DNA of 64,000 nt from JAICND01 sp040905905. GTDB lineage: Bacteria > Actinomycetota > Acidimicrobiia > Spongiisociales > ZC4RG35. Shown piece by piece: positions 5,775 to 13,386 of this stretch; the stretch's first letter is position 1; each line of letters opens with the position of its first letter. Location: positions 1 through 64,000 of the forward strand of contig JBBDQN010000053.1 in NCBI GenBank assembly GCA_040905905.1, written 5' to 3'. The notes under the pieces are model-generated. The model saw nothing but the letters and a program-made list of their open reading frames with translations. It was not told the origin of the DNA and searched no databases. The position numbers and the translations under genes are program-made.

Positions 5775-8315
5775 TTATGTGTTGAGGAATTCGGTAACAG
5801 CCTTGGTCTCCCGTTCGCGCAGTAACACGTTGGCCCGTAGTCGTTCCAGGTTCTGGGCGATGGATTTGGTGGCATGCGGAAGCTGCGTTTCGGCAAAAAA
5901 TGCCTGGACCTCGGCTGCGACCTCCGGGCGCGACAGGGCCGGGAGCCCCTCGATCATCCGGCGCTGGGTCATGGTCGGAAGTCTGGTGAACTCATCCCAC
6001 AATTTTCGAACTTCCTGCCAGGCGAGATGTCCGTGGCGACGGTTGGCGTAAGTCGCTCCGATCACCCTCGCCCCGTCCTGGGAGCGGATGCGTCCGTCGA
6101 GGGACGCATCGACGTTTTCTACTACCAGATCCGGCAGGTCGAAAAGACCCAGCGCCATCAACATCCGATCCTGGTCCTGCGGTGAATTTGTTTCCCGGTA
6201 GCGGCGCAAGTAGTCGGAATGTTCGTCCCTTCCACCGTGGGAGGCTGTCACGAACAGCGCGGCGCGGGACACCTCGGGATCCGCAGCCCGCGAGTCGTCG
6301 AGACACTCGGCGGTGATGGTTCGGCAGCGGGCTATCACCTCGGCATCGTCGGCCAAACGACCCATCGCTCCGATCATCTGGCCACGCAGCCGCCGTGTCA
6401 GGTCGGACTCACCCGCCGCTGCCTGCCACCCCAGGCTTTGGTAGGTCGGACGTACCAGGTCATCGACCCAGCGGGCGAAGCTCGCCCGTTGGTCGTCACC
6501 GACCAGGTGGTGGGATATGGCACCAACTCCGGTCAGTACCGCCTGCCAGACGGCCTGCTCACTTTCGCCGGCATAGGCGGTCGCTAGGAGGAGGAAGTCG
6601 GCAGCGGACAGCTGACCCGACTCCACGAAAGCCCAGGTGTCGTCTATCAGGATGAATCGCTCGAGGTCGTCCAGATCGGGAAGGGCCGTCACTAGTCGAG
6701 TGAATAACTCCTGTTCGTAACGAACCCGGTAAAAGCCGTGTCCTCCGGCATTGGCCACGACGTAACCGCCTGCCTCAAAAGGCACCACCATTTCGTGGCC
6801 CCCCAGAAGGAACTTCGTTTCCCATCGATTGACACCGTCGGCCGTGCGAAGTTGCACGGGCACCTTCCACAATGTTGCATCGGACTCATCCGGAATGGTC
6901 AAGAAGCGGCGTTGGCCGAGACGCAGACCTTCTCCTGTCATCGCTACCTCGATCTGGGGGAAGCCGCGCTGCAAGATCCAGGTGTCCATGATCTCGCCCA
7001 CCGCCACTCCCGAAGCGAGGTTGAGCCCTGCCCAGAGGTCGGCTGTGACGGTGTTGCCATAGGCATGGGTGCGCAAATAGCTTCCTACTCCGTTGCGAAA
7101 CGCATCCTCGCCGATGAACTGTTCGATCATCCGCAATACGGAAGAACCTTTTCCATAGGTCAAGGCGTCGAACATCTCGTTGGCCTCGTCGGGCGAATCA
7201 ACCTGAAACTCGACCGGGCGCGTGGAATGCAAGGAGTCGACGCCATGGGCCCAGGGGCGTTCACCGGCGGCGAACGCCAGCCAGCGTTTCCACTCCGGGC
7301 GCATCGCGTCGGTTGATTTGAACTCCATGAACGAGGCGAAAGCCTCGTTGAGCCAGATTCCGTCCCACCACTTCATGGTCACCAGGTCGCCGAACCACAT
7401 ATGGGCAATTTCGTGGCCGACCACATCCAGAACCCGAAGAAGCTCGGACTGGCTGGCCGTTTCGGGGTCGACCAGGAGGGCCGTCTCCCGATAGGTGATG
7501 CAACCGAGGTTTTCCATAGCTCCAAATGCGAAGTCGGGGATTGCCACATGGTCGAGCTTGTCGCCGGGATAGGGGATGCCGTAGTAATCGCCGAAGTAGT
7601 GGAGGCAGAAGGCTGCACACTCCATCGCAAAACCCGACAGATGGAGTTTGCCCCGCGGGACGATGATCCGGACCGGCACCCCGTCAACTGCGACCGGGTC
7701 GGTCGCCTCGAACGGACCGATCGCAAAGGCCACCAGATATGTGGACATGATCATGGTGTCGGCGAATTTGACGAGTACCTTGCCGTCGTCCTGGAGCGTG
7801 CGTTCGACCTCGGAGCCGTTGGACACGGCCAGAAGCCCATCTGGGACAACCAGGCTCACTGCGAACACGGCCTTGAGATCGGGTTCGTCCCAACATGGGA
7901 AGGCGCGGCGGGCGTCAGTGGCCTCGAACTGGGTGGTGGCGATGGCCTGCTCCAGCCCATCGATATCGGTGAAGGTCGACTTGTAGAAGCCGACGAGCTG
8001 GTCATTGAGGATGCCGTTGAAGTCGAGATGGAGGTTGCTAGTGCCGACCGGAAGGGGGTGGTCGAAGCTGATCCGCGCCCGCTGTTGGTCCTCGATCAGG
8101 CTGACCTTCCCGGCTTGGTCGCCTTCACCGCGGACAATCGCCTCCGTGATCTGGAGGTGATGGGCATTGACCAGGATCTCACTGACCGGTTCGATGACCT
8201 CGATCGTGATGATCGCCCTCCCGGCAAATAGAGCCGCCTCAAGGTCCGGCTCGAGAGTCAACTCGTAACGTCGGGGGATAACGGTTCGGGGCAAGCGATA
8301 AGAGGACTCGGACAT
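5775..8315 (-). CDS. pepN: aminopeptidase N, M1 family zinc metallopeptidase
   Basis: 846 residues, the size of actinobacterial PepN. It removes N-terminal residues from peptides in the cytoplasm. The GAMEN exopeptidase motif is at 265-269, and the zinc site HEIAH at 301-305 with the third ligand Glu324 (WLNEAF), spaced as in family M1. The N-terminal beta-saddle domain and C-terminal ERAP1-like helical domain (about 520-840) complete the family layout. It is convergent with rplL. The DNA just upstream of its start holds the left arm of a palindromic repeat element, so its promoter may lie in or next to that element. Confidence 0.93.
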   Translation of the reverse strand: MSESSYRLPRTVIPRRYELTLEPDLEAALFAGRAIITIEVIEPVSEILVNAHHLQITEAIVRGEGDQAGKVSLIEDQQRARISFDHPLPVGTSNLHLDFNGILNDQLVGFYKSTFTDIDGLEQAIATTQFEATDARRAFPCWDEPDLKAVFAVSLVVPDGLLAVSNGSEVERTLQDDGKVLVKFADTMIMSTYLVAFAIGPFEATDPVAVDGVPVRIIVPRGKLHLSGFAMECAAFCLHYFGDYYGIPYPGDKLDHVAIPDFAFGAMENLGCITYRETALLVDPETASQSELLRVLDVVGHEIAHMWFGDLVTMKWWDGIWLNEAFASFMEFKSTDAMRPEWKRWLAFAAGERPWAHGVDSLHSTRPVEFQVDSPDEANEMFDALTYGKGSSVLRMIEQFIGEDAFRNGVGSYLRTHAYGNTVTADLWAGLNLASGVAVGEIMDTWILQRGFPQIEVAMTGEGLRLGQRRFLTIPDESDATLWKVPVQLRTADGVNRWETKFLLGGHEMVVPFEAGGYVVANAGGHGFYRVRYEQELFTRLVTALPDLDDLERFILIDDTWAFVESGQLSAADFLLLATAYAGESEQAVWQAVLTGVGAISHHLVGDDQRASFARWVDDLVRPTYQSLGWQAAAGESDLTRRLRGQMIGAMGRLADDAEVIARCRTITAECLDDSRAADPEVSRAALFVTASHGGRDEHSDYLRRYRETNSPQDQDRMLMALGLFDLPDLVVENVDASLDGRIRSQDGARVIGATYANRRHGHLAWQEVRKLWDEFTRLPTMTQRRMIEGLPALSRPEVAAEVQAFFAETQLPHATKSIAQNLERLRANVLLRERETKAVTEFLNT

Positions 8316-8364
8316 CGTTCTAGGTCCACTTTCTGTGGGGATTGCTAGCGGATGCTAGGGGAAC

Positions 8365-8402
8365 CGCGAACCCCGGGTTCACGGGCCCACAAGTGGGTCC
8401 GT
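8365..8402. repeat. left arm of inverted palindromic repeat element (hairpin 1 + hairpin 2)
   Basis: CGCGAACCCCGGGTTCACG (8365-8383) is a 19-nt imperfect palindrome with an odd central base; it is followed directly by GGCCCACAAGTGGGTCC (8384-8400), a second palindrome. The first part is the exact reverse complement of 9397-9415 on the far side of the nuclease-type gene. The same 19-mer, with a different central base, bounds the N gap at 55.7 kb. Confidence 0.8.
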
Positions 8403-8449
8403 AGGCCCCGAGAACAATCTTGTCACAGTCGTATGGCACGTTTGGCGGC

Positions 8450-9358
8450 ATGAACATGTCGAGACTCATCGAGTTGGCCGCCACCCAGGGTGGTTTCGCA
8501 TCGAGAAGGCAACTCCTCTCCCTCGGCCTCACCACCAGTGCCATCGGTCGAGCCGTCAACCGGGGTGAAATCGCCATCGTCGTCGACGGTGTCTACCGAG
8601 TCATTCCCATGGAAGGAGAGGAGGCGCTACTTAGAGGTGCAGTCCTGGCACTTCCCGGAGCGGTGGTGTCACACTTCTCCGCGGCCCGGCTTTGGGGATT
8701 TCCGTACTTGCGAGAGGGGCCTCCGACCGTGAGCGTCCACCATCGGACCACTCACGAGTTCCCTGGCGTCACGGTCCATCGGACAATCGACCTCAGTGAG
8801 ACCCACTCGACCACCCTCCGCGGCATGGCCATCACGACACCTGCCCGTACCGCCTCCGATCTTGCCGCTGATCTCCATATCTTTCATCTAGACCGAGTGG
8901 TCGACGGAATCCTCGTGGCAGGGATGGCAACCATCGACCAGATGAACACCATCGGACTCGAGACCGGTCGACGCGGGAAGCCCGGCACGGTGAAATTCCG
9001 AGAGGTGCTTGCAGACCGTGGCGACGGTTTCATGGCGAGCGCCACCGTCCTCGAGCGACTGGGACATGCCGTTCTGCGCCGGTACGGAGTTCGTGCGCCG
9101 GTCCCGCAATACCCGATTCCCTGGTCTCCGTCTCGCCGATTCGATGATGCATATCCCGAAGTACGGCTGGCCATCGAATGGGACTCACGGCGCTGGCATG
9201 CCGCCCTTGAACAGATGGCAAAAGATCGCGAGCGGGATCGAGAGTGTGCAATTCACGCGTGGACCCTCATGCGATTCACCTGGCACGACCTCAAACAGCG
9301 GCCCGACGTTGTGGCGAACCAGGTGCGGGTCGTCCTCGAACAGCGTCAGGCAGGGTGA
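8450..9358 (+). CDS. AbiEi-type winged-helix protein with C-terminal DUF559/Vsr-like nuclease domain
   Basis: 302 residues. The N-terminal part (about 5-50) looks like the AbiEi antitoxin winged-helix domain (GGFASRRQLLSLGLTTSAIG, then GVYRV). The middle resembles the AbiEi C-terminal region, and the C-terminal part (about 225-300) has a PD-(D/E)XK-like core: FDDAYPEVRLAIEWDSRRWH with Asp232/233, Glu243 and Asp245, then RERDRECAIHAWTLMRFTW. Such fusions are common in actinobacteria; their activity is mostly untested. No toxin partner is adjacent. The gene sits alone between perfect inverted copies of a palindromic repeat, which suggests a mobile or exchangeable cassette. ATG 8450 chosen; ATG 8456 is an alternative. 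Confidence 0.72.
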   Translation: MNMSRLIELAATQGGFASRRQLLSLGLTTSAIGRAVNRGEIAIVVDGVYRVIPMEGEEALLRGAVLALPGAVVSHFSAARLWGFPYLREGPPTVSVHHRTTHEFPGVTVHRTIDLSETHSTTLRGMAITTPARTASDLAADLHIFHLDRVVDGILVAGMATIDQMNTIGLETGRRGKPGTVKFREVLADRGDGFMASATVLERLGHAVLRRYGVRAPVPQYPIPWSPSRRFDDAYPEVRLAIEWDSRRWHAALEQMAKDRERDRECAIHAWTLMRFTWHDLKQRPDVVANQVRVVLEQRQAG

Positions 9359-9380
9359 CACGCGTTTCTCGGGGCTGTGG

Positions 9381-9415
9381 CACCCACAAGTGGGTCCGTG
9401 AACCCGGGGTTCGCG
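9381..9415. repeat. right arm of inverted palindromic repeat element (hairpin 2 + hairpin 1)
   Basis: CACCCACAAGTGGGTCC (9381-9397) then CGTGAACCCGGGGTTCGCG (9397-9415). The second part is the exact reverse complement of the left-arm 19-mer. It ends 3 bp before the gnd stop codon (9419-9421 on the minus strand), so it may also act as the gnd transcript end. Confidence 0.8.
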
Positions 9416-9418
9416 GAT

Positions 9419-10813
9419 CTAAGACCAATTGGTATGGAAGTACTCGCCGCGGGGGTGGTCGGTGCGTTCGTAGGTATGGGCGCCGAAGAGGTCCCGTTGC
9501 GCCTGGATGAGGTTGGCGGGCAACCGCGCCGAGCGGTAGGAGTCAAAAAATCCCAGAGCACTCGAGTAGGCGGGCACCGGTACCCCCGCCGTCACCGCTG
9601 CCGCCACCACTCTGCGCCAGCCGGGTTGAGCCGCGGCCAATGCATCGGCGAAGAAGGGCGCAAGCATCAGATTTGGCAGGGTTGGGTTGTCCCGGAAGGC
9701 CCTAGTGATGTCATCGAGGAACGCCGCCCGGATGATGCATCCTGCCCTCCACAGGGGACTGATCCGGGCCTGGTCGAGCCTCCAGCCATATTCGTCAGAG
9801 GCCGCGGCCAACAGCATGAAGCCCTGCGCATAAGAGACGATCTTGCTTCCATACAACGCGTCCTCGATATCCTCCAGGGAGACCTCGACTCTCGTCGATG
9901 GTCCGGAGAGCACGCGGCTCGCAGCCACCCGCTCCTCCTTCAGCGCCGAAACCATCCGCGAATACACGGCCTCTGCCATGAGGGTGACCGGTTGCGCCAG
10001 GTCCAGGGAGCTTCGCACTGTCCATATGCCGGTGCCCTTCTGGGCGGCGGTGTCCAGTACCCGATCAATCAGGGGTGTGCCATCGACATCCGTTTTCTCG
10101 AGGATCTGGGCGGTGATATCGATCAGGAACGATGAGAGGCGACCCTTGGAGAACACCCGGAAAGCCTCCGTCATTTCTCCCACGGCTAGTCCTGCGGCCT
10201 GCATCAGGTGGTAGGCCTCGGCGATTATTTGCATATCACCGTATTCGATCCCGTTGTGAACCATCTTGACGAAGTGGCCGCTGCCGCCTGGGCCTAGCCA
10301 CTCACAGCACGCCTCACCCGACGGAGTGCGGGCGGCAATATCGCGGAGCATCCCCCCAACGAGGGGCCATGCCATCTCGTTCCCACCCGGCATTATCGAA
10401 GGCCCATGTCGTGCCCCGTCTTCACCTCCGGAGATCCCGGCGCCGATGTAAAAGACCCCATGTGTGGCGGCAATCTGCTGACGTCGCTCGGTATCGGAAA
10501 AGAGGCTGTTGCCACCATCGACCACCACGTCCCCGGCGGCAAGCAGATCCCACAATTGGGCAAGCAGGTCGTCGACAGCCGCGCCGGCTTTGATCATCAA
10601 AATCAGCCGCCGCGGTTTTTCGAGGTGATCGATCAACTCCCGGATGGTGGAAGCCCCTACGACCGGGAAGGTTGCCCGATTCGCGGCCACAAAATCCTCG
10701 GTAACACGGGCCGTCCGGTTGTAGACCGCAATCGAGTGGCCGTGCTCGGCCAGATTGAGGGCGAGATTCTGACCCATCACCGCCAGCCCGATCAGCCCAA
10801 CCGAAGCACTCAC
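9419..10813 (-). CDS. gnd: 6-phosphogluconate dehydrogenase, decarboxylating
   Basis: 464 residues, the long (tetrapod/E. coli-type) form. It oxidises 6-phosphogluconate to ribulose-5-phosphate, CO2 and usually NADPH in the pentose phosphate pathway. The N-terminal Rossmann motif is GLIGLAVMGQNLALN; the substrate segments GISGGEDGARHGPSIMPGG and FVKMVHNGIEYGDMQ contain the catalytic lysine and glutamate. The GTG at 10813 is preferred over the ATG at 10816 because TAGGCT on the minus strand lies exactly 6 nt before the GTG. It is divergent from ppgK. Confidence 0.93.
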   Translation of the reverse strand: MSASVGLIGLAVMGQNLALNLAEHGHSIAVYNRTARVTEDFVAANRATFPVVGASTIRELIDHLEKPRRLILMIKAGAAVDDLLAQLWDLLAAGDVVVDGGNSLFSDTERRQQIAATHGVFYIGAGISGGEDGARHGPSIMPGGNEMAWPLVGGMLRDIAARTPSGEACCEWLGPGGSGHFVKMVHNGIEYGDMQIIAEAYHLMQAAGLAVGEMTEAFRVFSKGRLSSFLIDITAQILEKTDVDGTPLIDRVLDTAAQKGTGIWTVRSSLDLAQPVTLMAEAVYSRMVSALKEERVAASRVLSGPSTRVEVSLEDIEDALYGSKIVSYAQGFMLLAAASDEYGWRLDQARISPLWRAGCIIRAAFLDDITRAFRDNPTLPNLMLAPFFADALAAAQPGWRRVVAAAVTAGVPVPAYSSALGFFDSYRSARLPANLIQAQRDLFGAHTYERTDHPRGEYFHTNWS

Positions 10814-10819
10814 CATCCG

Positions 10820-10825
10820 AGCCTA
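10820..10825 (-). promoter_or_regulatory. candidate -10 box, leaderless gnd transcript
   Basis: Minus-strand TAGGCT ends 6 nt before the GTG at 10813, which would place the transcript start at the start codon. Confidence 0.4.
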
Positions 10826-10835
10826 ACGGCCCCGA

Positions 10836-10841
10836 TATGCT
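10836..10841 (+). promoter_or_regulatory. candidate -10 box, leaderless ppgK transcript
   Basis: TATGCT ends 7 nt before ATG 10849; it argues for that start instead of the ATG at 10837, which lies inside the box. Confidence 0.45.
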
Positions 10842-10848
10842 CGGTCCC

Positions 10849-11613
10849 ATGACCCCGGTGCTGGGAATCGATATCGGTGGAAGCGGCATCAAGGCCAACC
10901 TGGTGGACCCCGAAACCGGAGAGTTGAAAGCAGAACGCCTCAAACTCCCCACTCCGGATCCGTCGCTCCCAGCGGCCGTCGCTGAGGTTGTCGGGAAGAT
11001 GGTTGAACATTTCGACTACCGGGGGGCAGTGGGCTGCACCTTCCCGGCCATCGTCAAGGCGGGCGTGACCCTCAGTGCCGCCAATGTTGACAAGTCCTGG
11101 ATTGGTTGTCGTGCCGCCGACTTATTTGCAGCTGCCACTGGTCAGAACGTTTTGGTCGTCAACGACGCCGACGCGGCTGGAGTGGCCGAAGTCGCCTTTG
11201 GCGCAGCCCGGGGACTGACGGGGGTGGTGGTGATCCTCACTCTCGGAACCGGGATCGGCTCTTCGATCTTTCTTGATGGACGCCTGCTGCCCAACACCGA
11301 GTTCGGGCATTTGCAGTTCAATGGTTACGAGTCCGTAGAGGATTGGGCGGCCGCTTCGGTCAAAGACCACGAGGGCCTCACCTGGAAGCAATGGGCGCTG
11401 CGTCTCGATGCCTACCTCAAACATCTCGATCAAGTTCTGTCGCCCAATGTCATCGTCCTGGGCGGAGGGGTGTCAAGACGTTGGGAGAAGTGGGCTCACC
11501 ATCTCACGGTGAATGTCGAGGTCGTGCCGGCGGCCCTCCGTAACGAGGCAGGGATCGTGGGAGCGGCCGTGCTGGCGGCTCGCCATTTCCAGCTCATCGC
11601 CGCCGACCGCTGA
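10849..11613 (+). CDS. ppgK: polyphosphate glucokinase
   Basis: 254 residues of the ROK-like polyphosphate/ATP glucokinase family, typical of actinobacteria; it makes glucose-6-phosphate using polyphosphate or ATP. The phosphate loop GIDIGGSGIK lies at the N-terminus, the adenosine/polyphosphate loop LTLGTGIGSS in the middle, and PNTEFGHL (sugar and metal contact) follows. ATG 10849 chosen because it starts just before the conserved strand and sits 7 nt after a TATGCT box. It is paired head-to-head with gnd, so entry into the pentose phosphate pathway may be co-controlled. It ends 1 bp before hflX on the other strand. Confidence 0.92.
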   Translation: MTPVLGIDIGGSGIKANLVDPETGELKAERLKLPTPDPSLPAAVAEVVGKMVEHFDYRGAVGCTFPAIVKAGVTLSAANVDKSWIGCRAADLFAAATGQNVLVVNDADAAGVAEVAFGAARGLTGVVVILTLGTGIGSSIFLDGRLLPNTEFGHLQFNGYESVEDWAAASVKDHEGLTWKQWALRLDAYLKHLDQVLSPNVIVLGGGVSRRWEKWAHHLTVNVEVVPAALRNEAGIVGAAVLAARHFQLIAADR

Positions 11614-11614
11614 A

Positions 11615-12949
11615 TCAGCTGGCTACGAACTCCCGGAATGCCTCGAGCCGGCCGGCCGAGAGGCGGACTTCCAGTATCGAGCCGTGTTCGTCGTGTTTTT
11701 CGGCGATTACGTCGCCATGGCGGTGGGCCGCCGCGACCAGATCGGCCCTGGTGTAGGGGATCTCGAGCCGTACCGTGGCCAGATGTTCTTCGAGGCGGGA
11801 GCCAATGGCATCGGCGAGTTGATCGGTGCCTTCGCCGCGCAGGGCCGAAATCACGACGGCTTCCGGGTGGAGGTTGCGAAGGCGGGCCAGCACAGTCGGA
11901 TCGGCAGCATCGACCTTGTTGAGCACCAACAACTCGGGAGTCGACCCCGCTCCGATCTGAGTGAGTACCTCCCGAACTGCCGCAATCTGCCCTTCCGGCT
12001 CCGAGTCGGATGCGTCAACCAGATGGAGAAGAAGATTGGCTCCGACCACTTCGTCGAGGGTCGAACGGAAAGCCTCCACCAGATGGTGGGGAAGCCGGCG
12101 TACGAAACCGACCGTGTCGGACAACAGCACAGGGCGACCGTCCGGCATCGAGAAACGACGTACCGTCGAGTCGAGAGTGGAGAACAGCTGATCCTCGGTC
12201 AGGACGTGGGCATCGGTGAGCAGGTTGAGCAAAGTCGACTTACCGGCGTTGGTGTAACCGACCAGGGATATCACCGGCATCTGATTCCGACGCCGAGACT
12301 TGGATTGGGTTTGGCGAATCTTGTTGAGGTCGACCAGTTCCTTCTCGAGCCGCGATATACGTTGTGCGATGCGCCGCCGGTCTGTCTCGAGTTTGGTTTC
12401 GCCAGGACCACGTTTGGCACCGATTCCTCCCTGCTGCCTGGAGAGCTCGATCCCTTTGCCCCGCAGGCGCGGGAGGTTGTAGCGAAGGAGGGCGAGCTCC
12501 ACCTGCAGCGACCCGGCCCTGCTGGAGGCGTGCTGGGCGAAGATGTCAAGGATGAGGGCCTCGCGGTCCACCACGTCGACCTCGAACTGCTTCTGGAGGT
12601 TGCGCTGTTGGGCGGGGGTCAGGGCGTTGTCGAAGACGACAACGTCGATGTCGTGAGCACGGACCAGCGCAGCCAACTCCTCGGCCTTTCCGCTGCCAAT
12701 AAATAACCCGGGATCGGGGGCGTCACGTTTGACCAGCTCGTATTCGACCGGATCGGCCCCGGCGGTGTTGGTCAGAAGGCCCAGCTCTTCGAGAGAACGT
12801 TCGGCTTCATCGGCGGCCGTCTGGCGGAAGTAGACCCCGACCAGGAGCGCGCGCTGACGCACCACCCCCAGGTCGGTGACGGTGGCGGTCAGCCGTCGAC
12901 GTTGCCTACCGCGCGTCTTGGATTGGCCAGGCCGGACTTCTCGGGTCAC
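11615..12949 (-). CDS. hflX: ribosome-associated GTPase HflX
   Basis: 444 residues. HflX splits or rescues stalled 70S ribosomes. The N-terminal HflX domain (about 30-200) contains GPGE (181-184) and the coiled segment 186-215; the GTPase domain has G1 GYTNAGKSTL (231-240), G3 DTVGFVRRLP (from 278) and G4 NKVD. The basic N-terminal tail (about 1-20) is longer than in E. coli but common in actinobacteria. The GTG start lies 6 nt after a TACGGT box on the minus strand. Convergent with ppgK. Confidence 0.93.
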   Translation of the reverse strand: MTREVRPGQSKTRGRQRRRLTATVTDLGVVRQRALLVGVYFRQTAADEAERSLEELGLLTNTAGADPVEYELVKRDAPDPGLFIGSGKAEELAALVRAHDIDVVVFDNALTPAQQRNLQKQFEVDVVDREALILDIFAQHASSRAGSLQVELALLRYNLPRLRGKGIELSRQQGGIGAKRGPGETKLETDRRRIAQRISRLEKELVDLNKIRQTQSKSRRRNQMPVISLVGYTNAGKSTLLNLLTDAHVLTEDQLFSTLDSTVRRFSMPDGRPVLLSDTVGFVRRLPHHLVEAFRSTLDEVVGANLLLHLVDASDSEPEGQIAAVREVLTQIGAGSTPELLVLNKVDAADPTVLARLRNLHPEAVVISALRGEGTDQLADAIGSRLEEHLATVRLEIPYTRADLVAAAHRHGDVIAEKHDEHGSILEVRLSAGRLEAFREFVAS

Positions 12950-12955
12950 GGCTTC

Positions 12956-12961
12956 ACCGTA
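12956..12961 (-). promoter_or_regulatory. candidate -10 box, leaderless hflX transcript
   Basis: Minus-strand TACGGT ends 6 nt before the hflX GTG at 12949. Confidence 0.4.
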
Positions 12962-12998
12962 GATGTGGGCGGAGTGATTAACAGGAGAATTAGCCCGG

Positions 12999-13301
12999 TC
13001 ACAAGTACTGGCCGTCGCTGGTCACATGGGACCGTTCTTCTTCGGCGATGATCTGAGACTCGCGGACCGCCACCACCGGTCGTCCGGTCGGTGGCCAGAT
13101 AAACCGCCAGGCTCCGCTGGGCACGGCCCAGAATCTTTGACCGGTGCGGACGTCGACCAGGGCCAGGGCGTCGTTGCCGTCTTTGGTGCCGGCCGGGACG
13201 AGGAGCCCGGAACGGGTTGTGGCCTCGTCGGGAGAGTGGCCCACGCGCCATCCCTGCATAACCTTGTAGCCACCGTCTTCGGCTCCGTTGTCGTCTGCCA
13301 T
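12999..13301 (-). CDS. small hypothetical protein
   Basis: 100 residues if started at ATG 13301 (MADDNGAEDGG...). No membrane segment or signal peptide is visible. The middle reads as a small beta-rich domain with LALVDVRTGQRFWAVPSGAWRF, an arrangement I do not recognise as a named family. The frame is open further upstream to 13388, but that would collide with the maeB promoter region. It lies upstream of hflX on the same strand with a 49-bp gap. Coding status is supported by length and codon pattern only. Confidence 0.5.
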   Translation of the reverse strand: MADDNGAEDGGYKVMQGWRVGHSPDEATTRSGLLVPAGTKDGNDALALVDVRTGQRFWAVPSGAWRFIWPPTGRPVVAVRESQIIAEEERSHVTSDGQYL

Positions 13302-13386
13302 CAGATTGTCATTTTCGCAGGTTGACGGCCGTGTGGGAACCGCCATCGGGATATCACTTGGGCGTGCGTGTAGGGTGCCCGTGAGC

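Noticed and set aside
8365..9415. Classical insertion sequence
   Set aside because: No transposase, no target-site duplication that I can see; the arms are palindromes and the cargo is not a known transposase.
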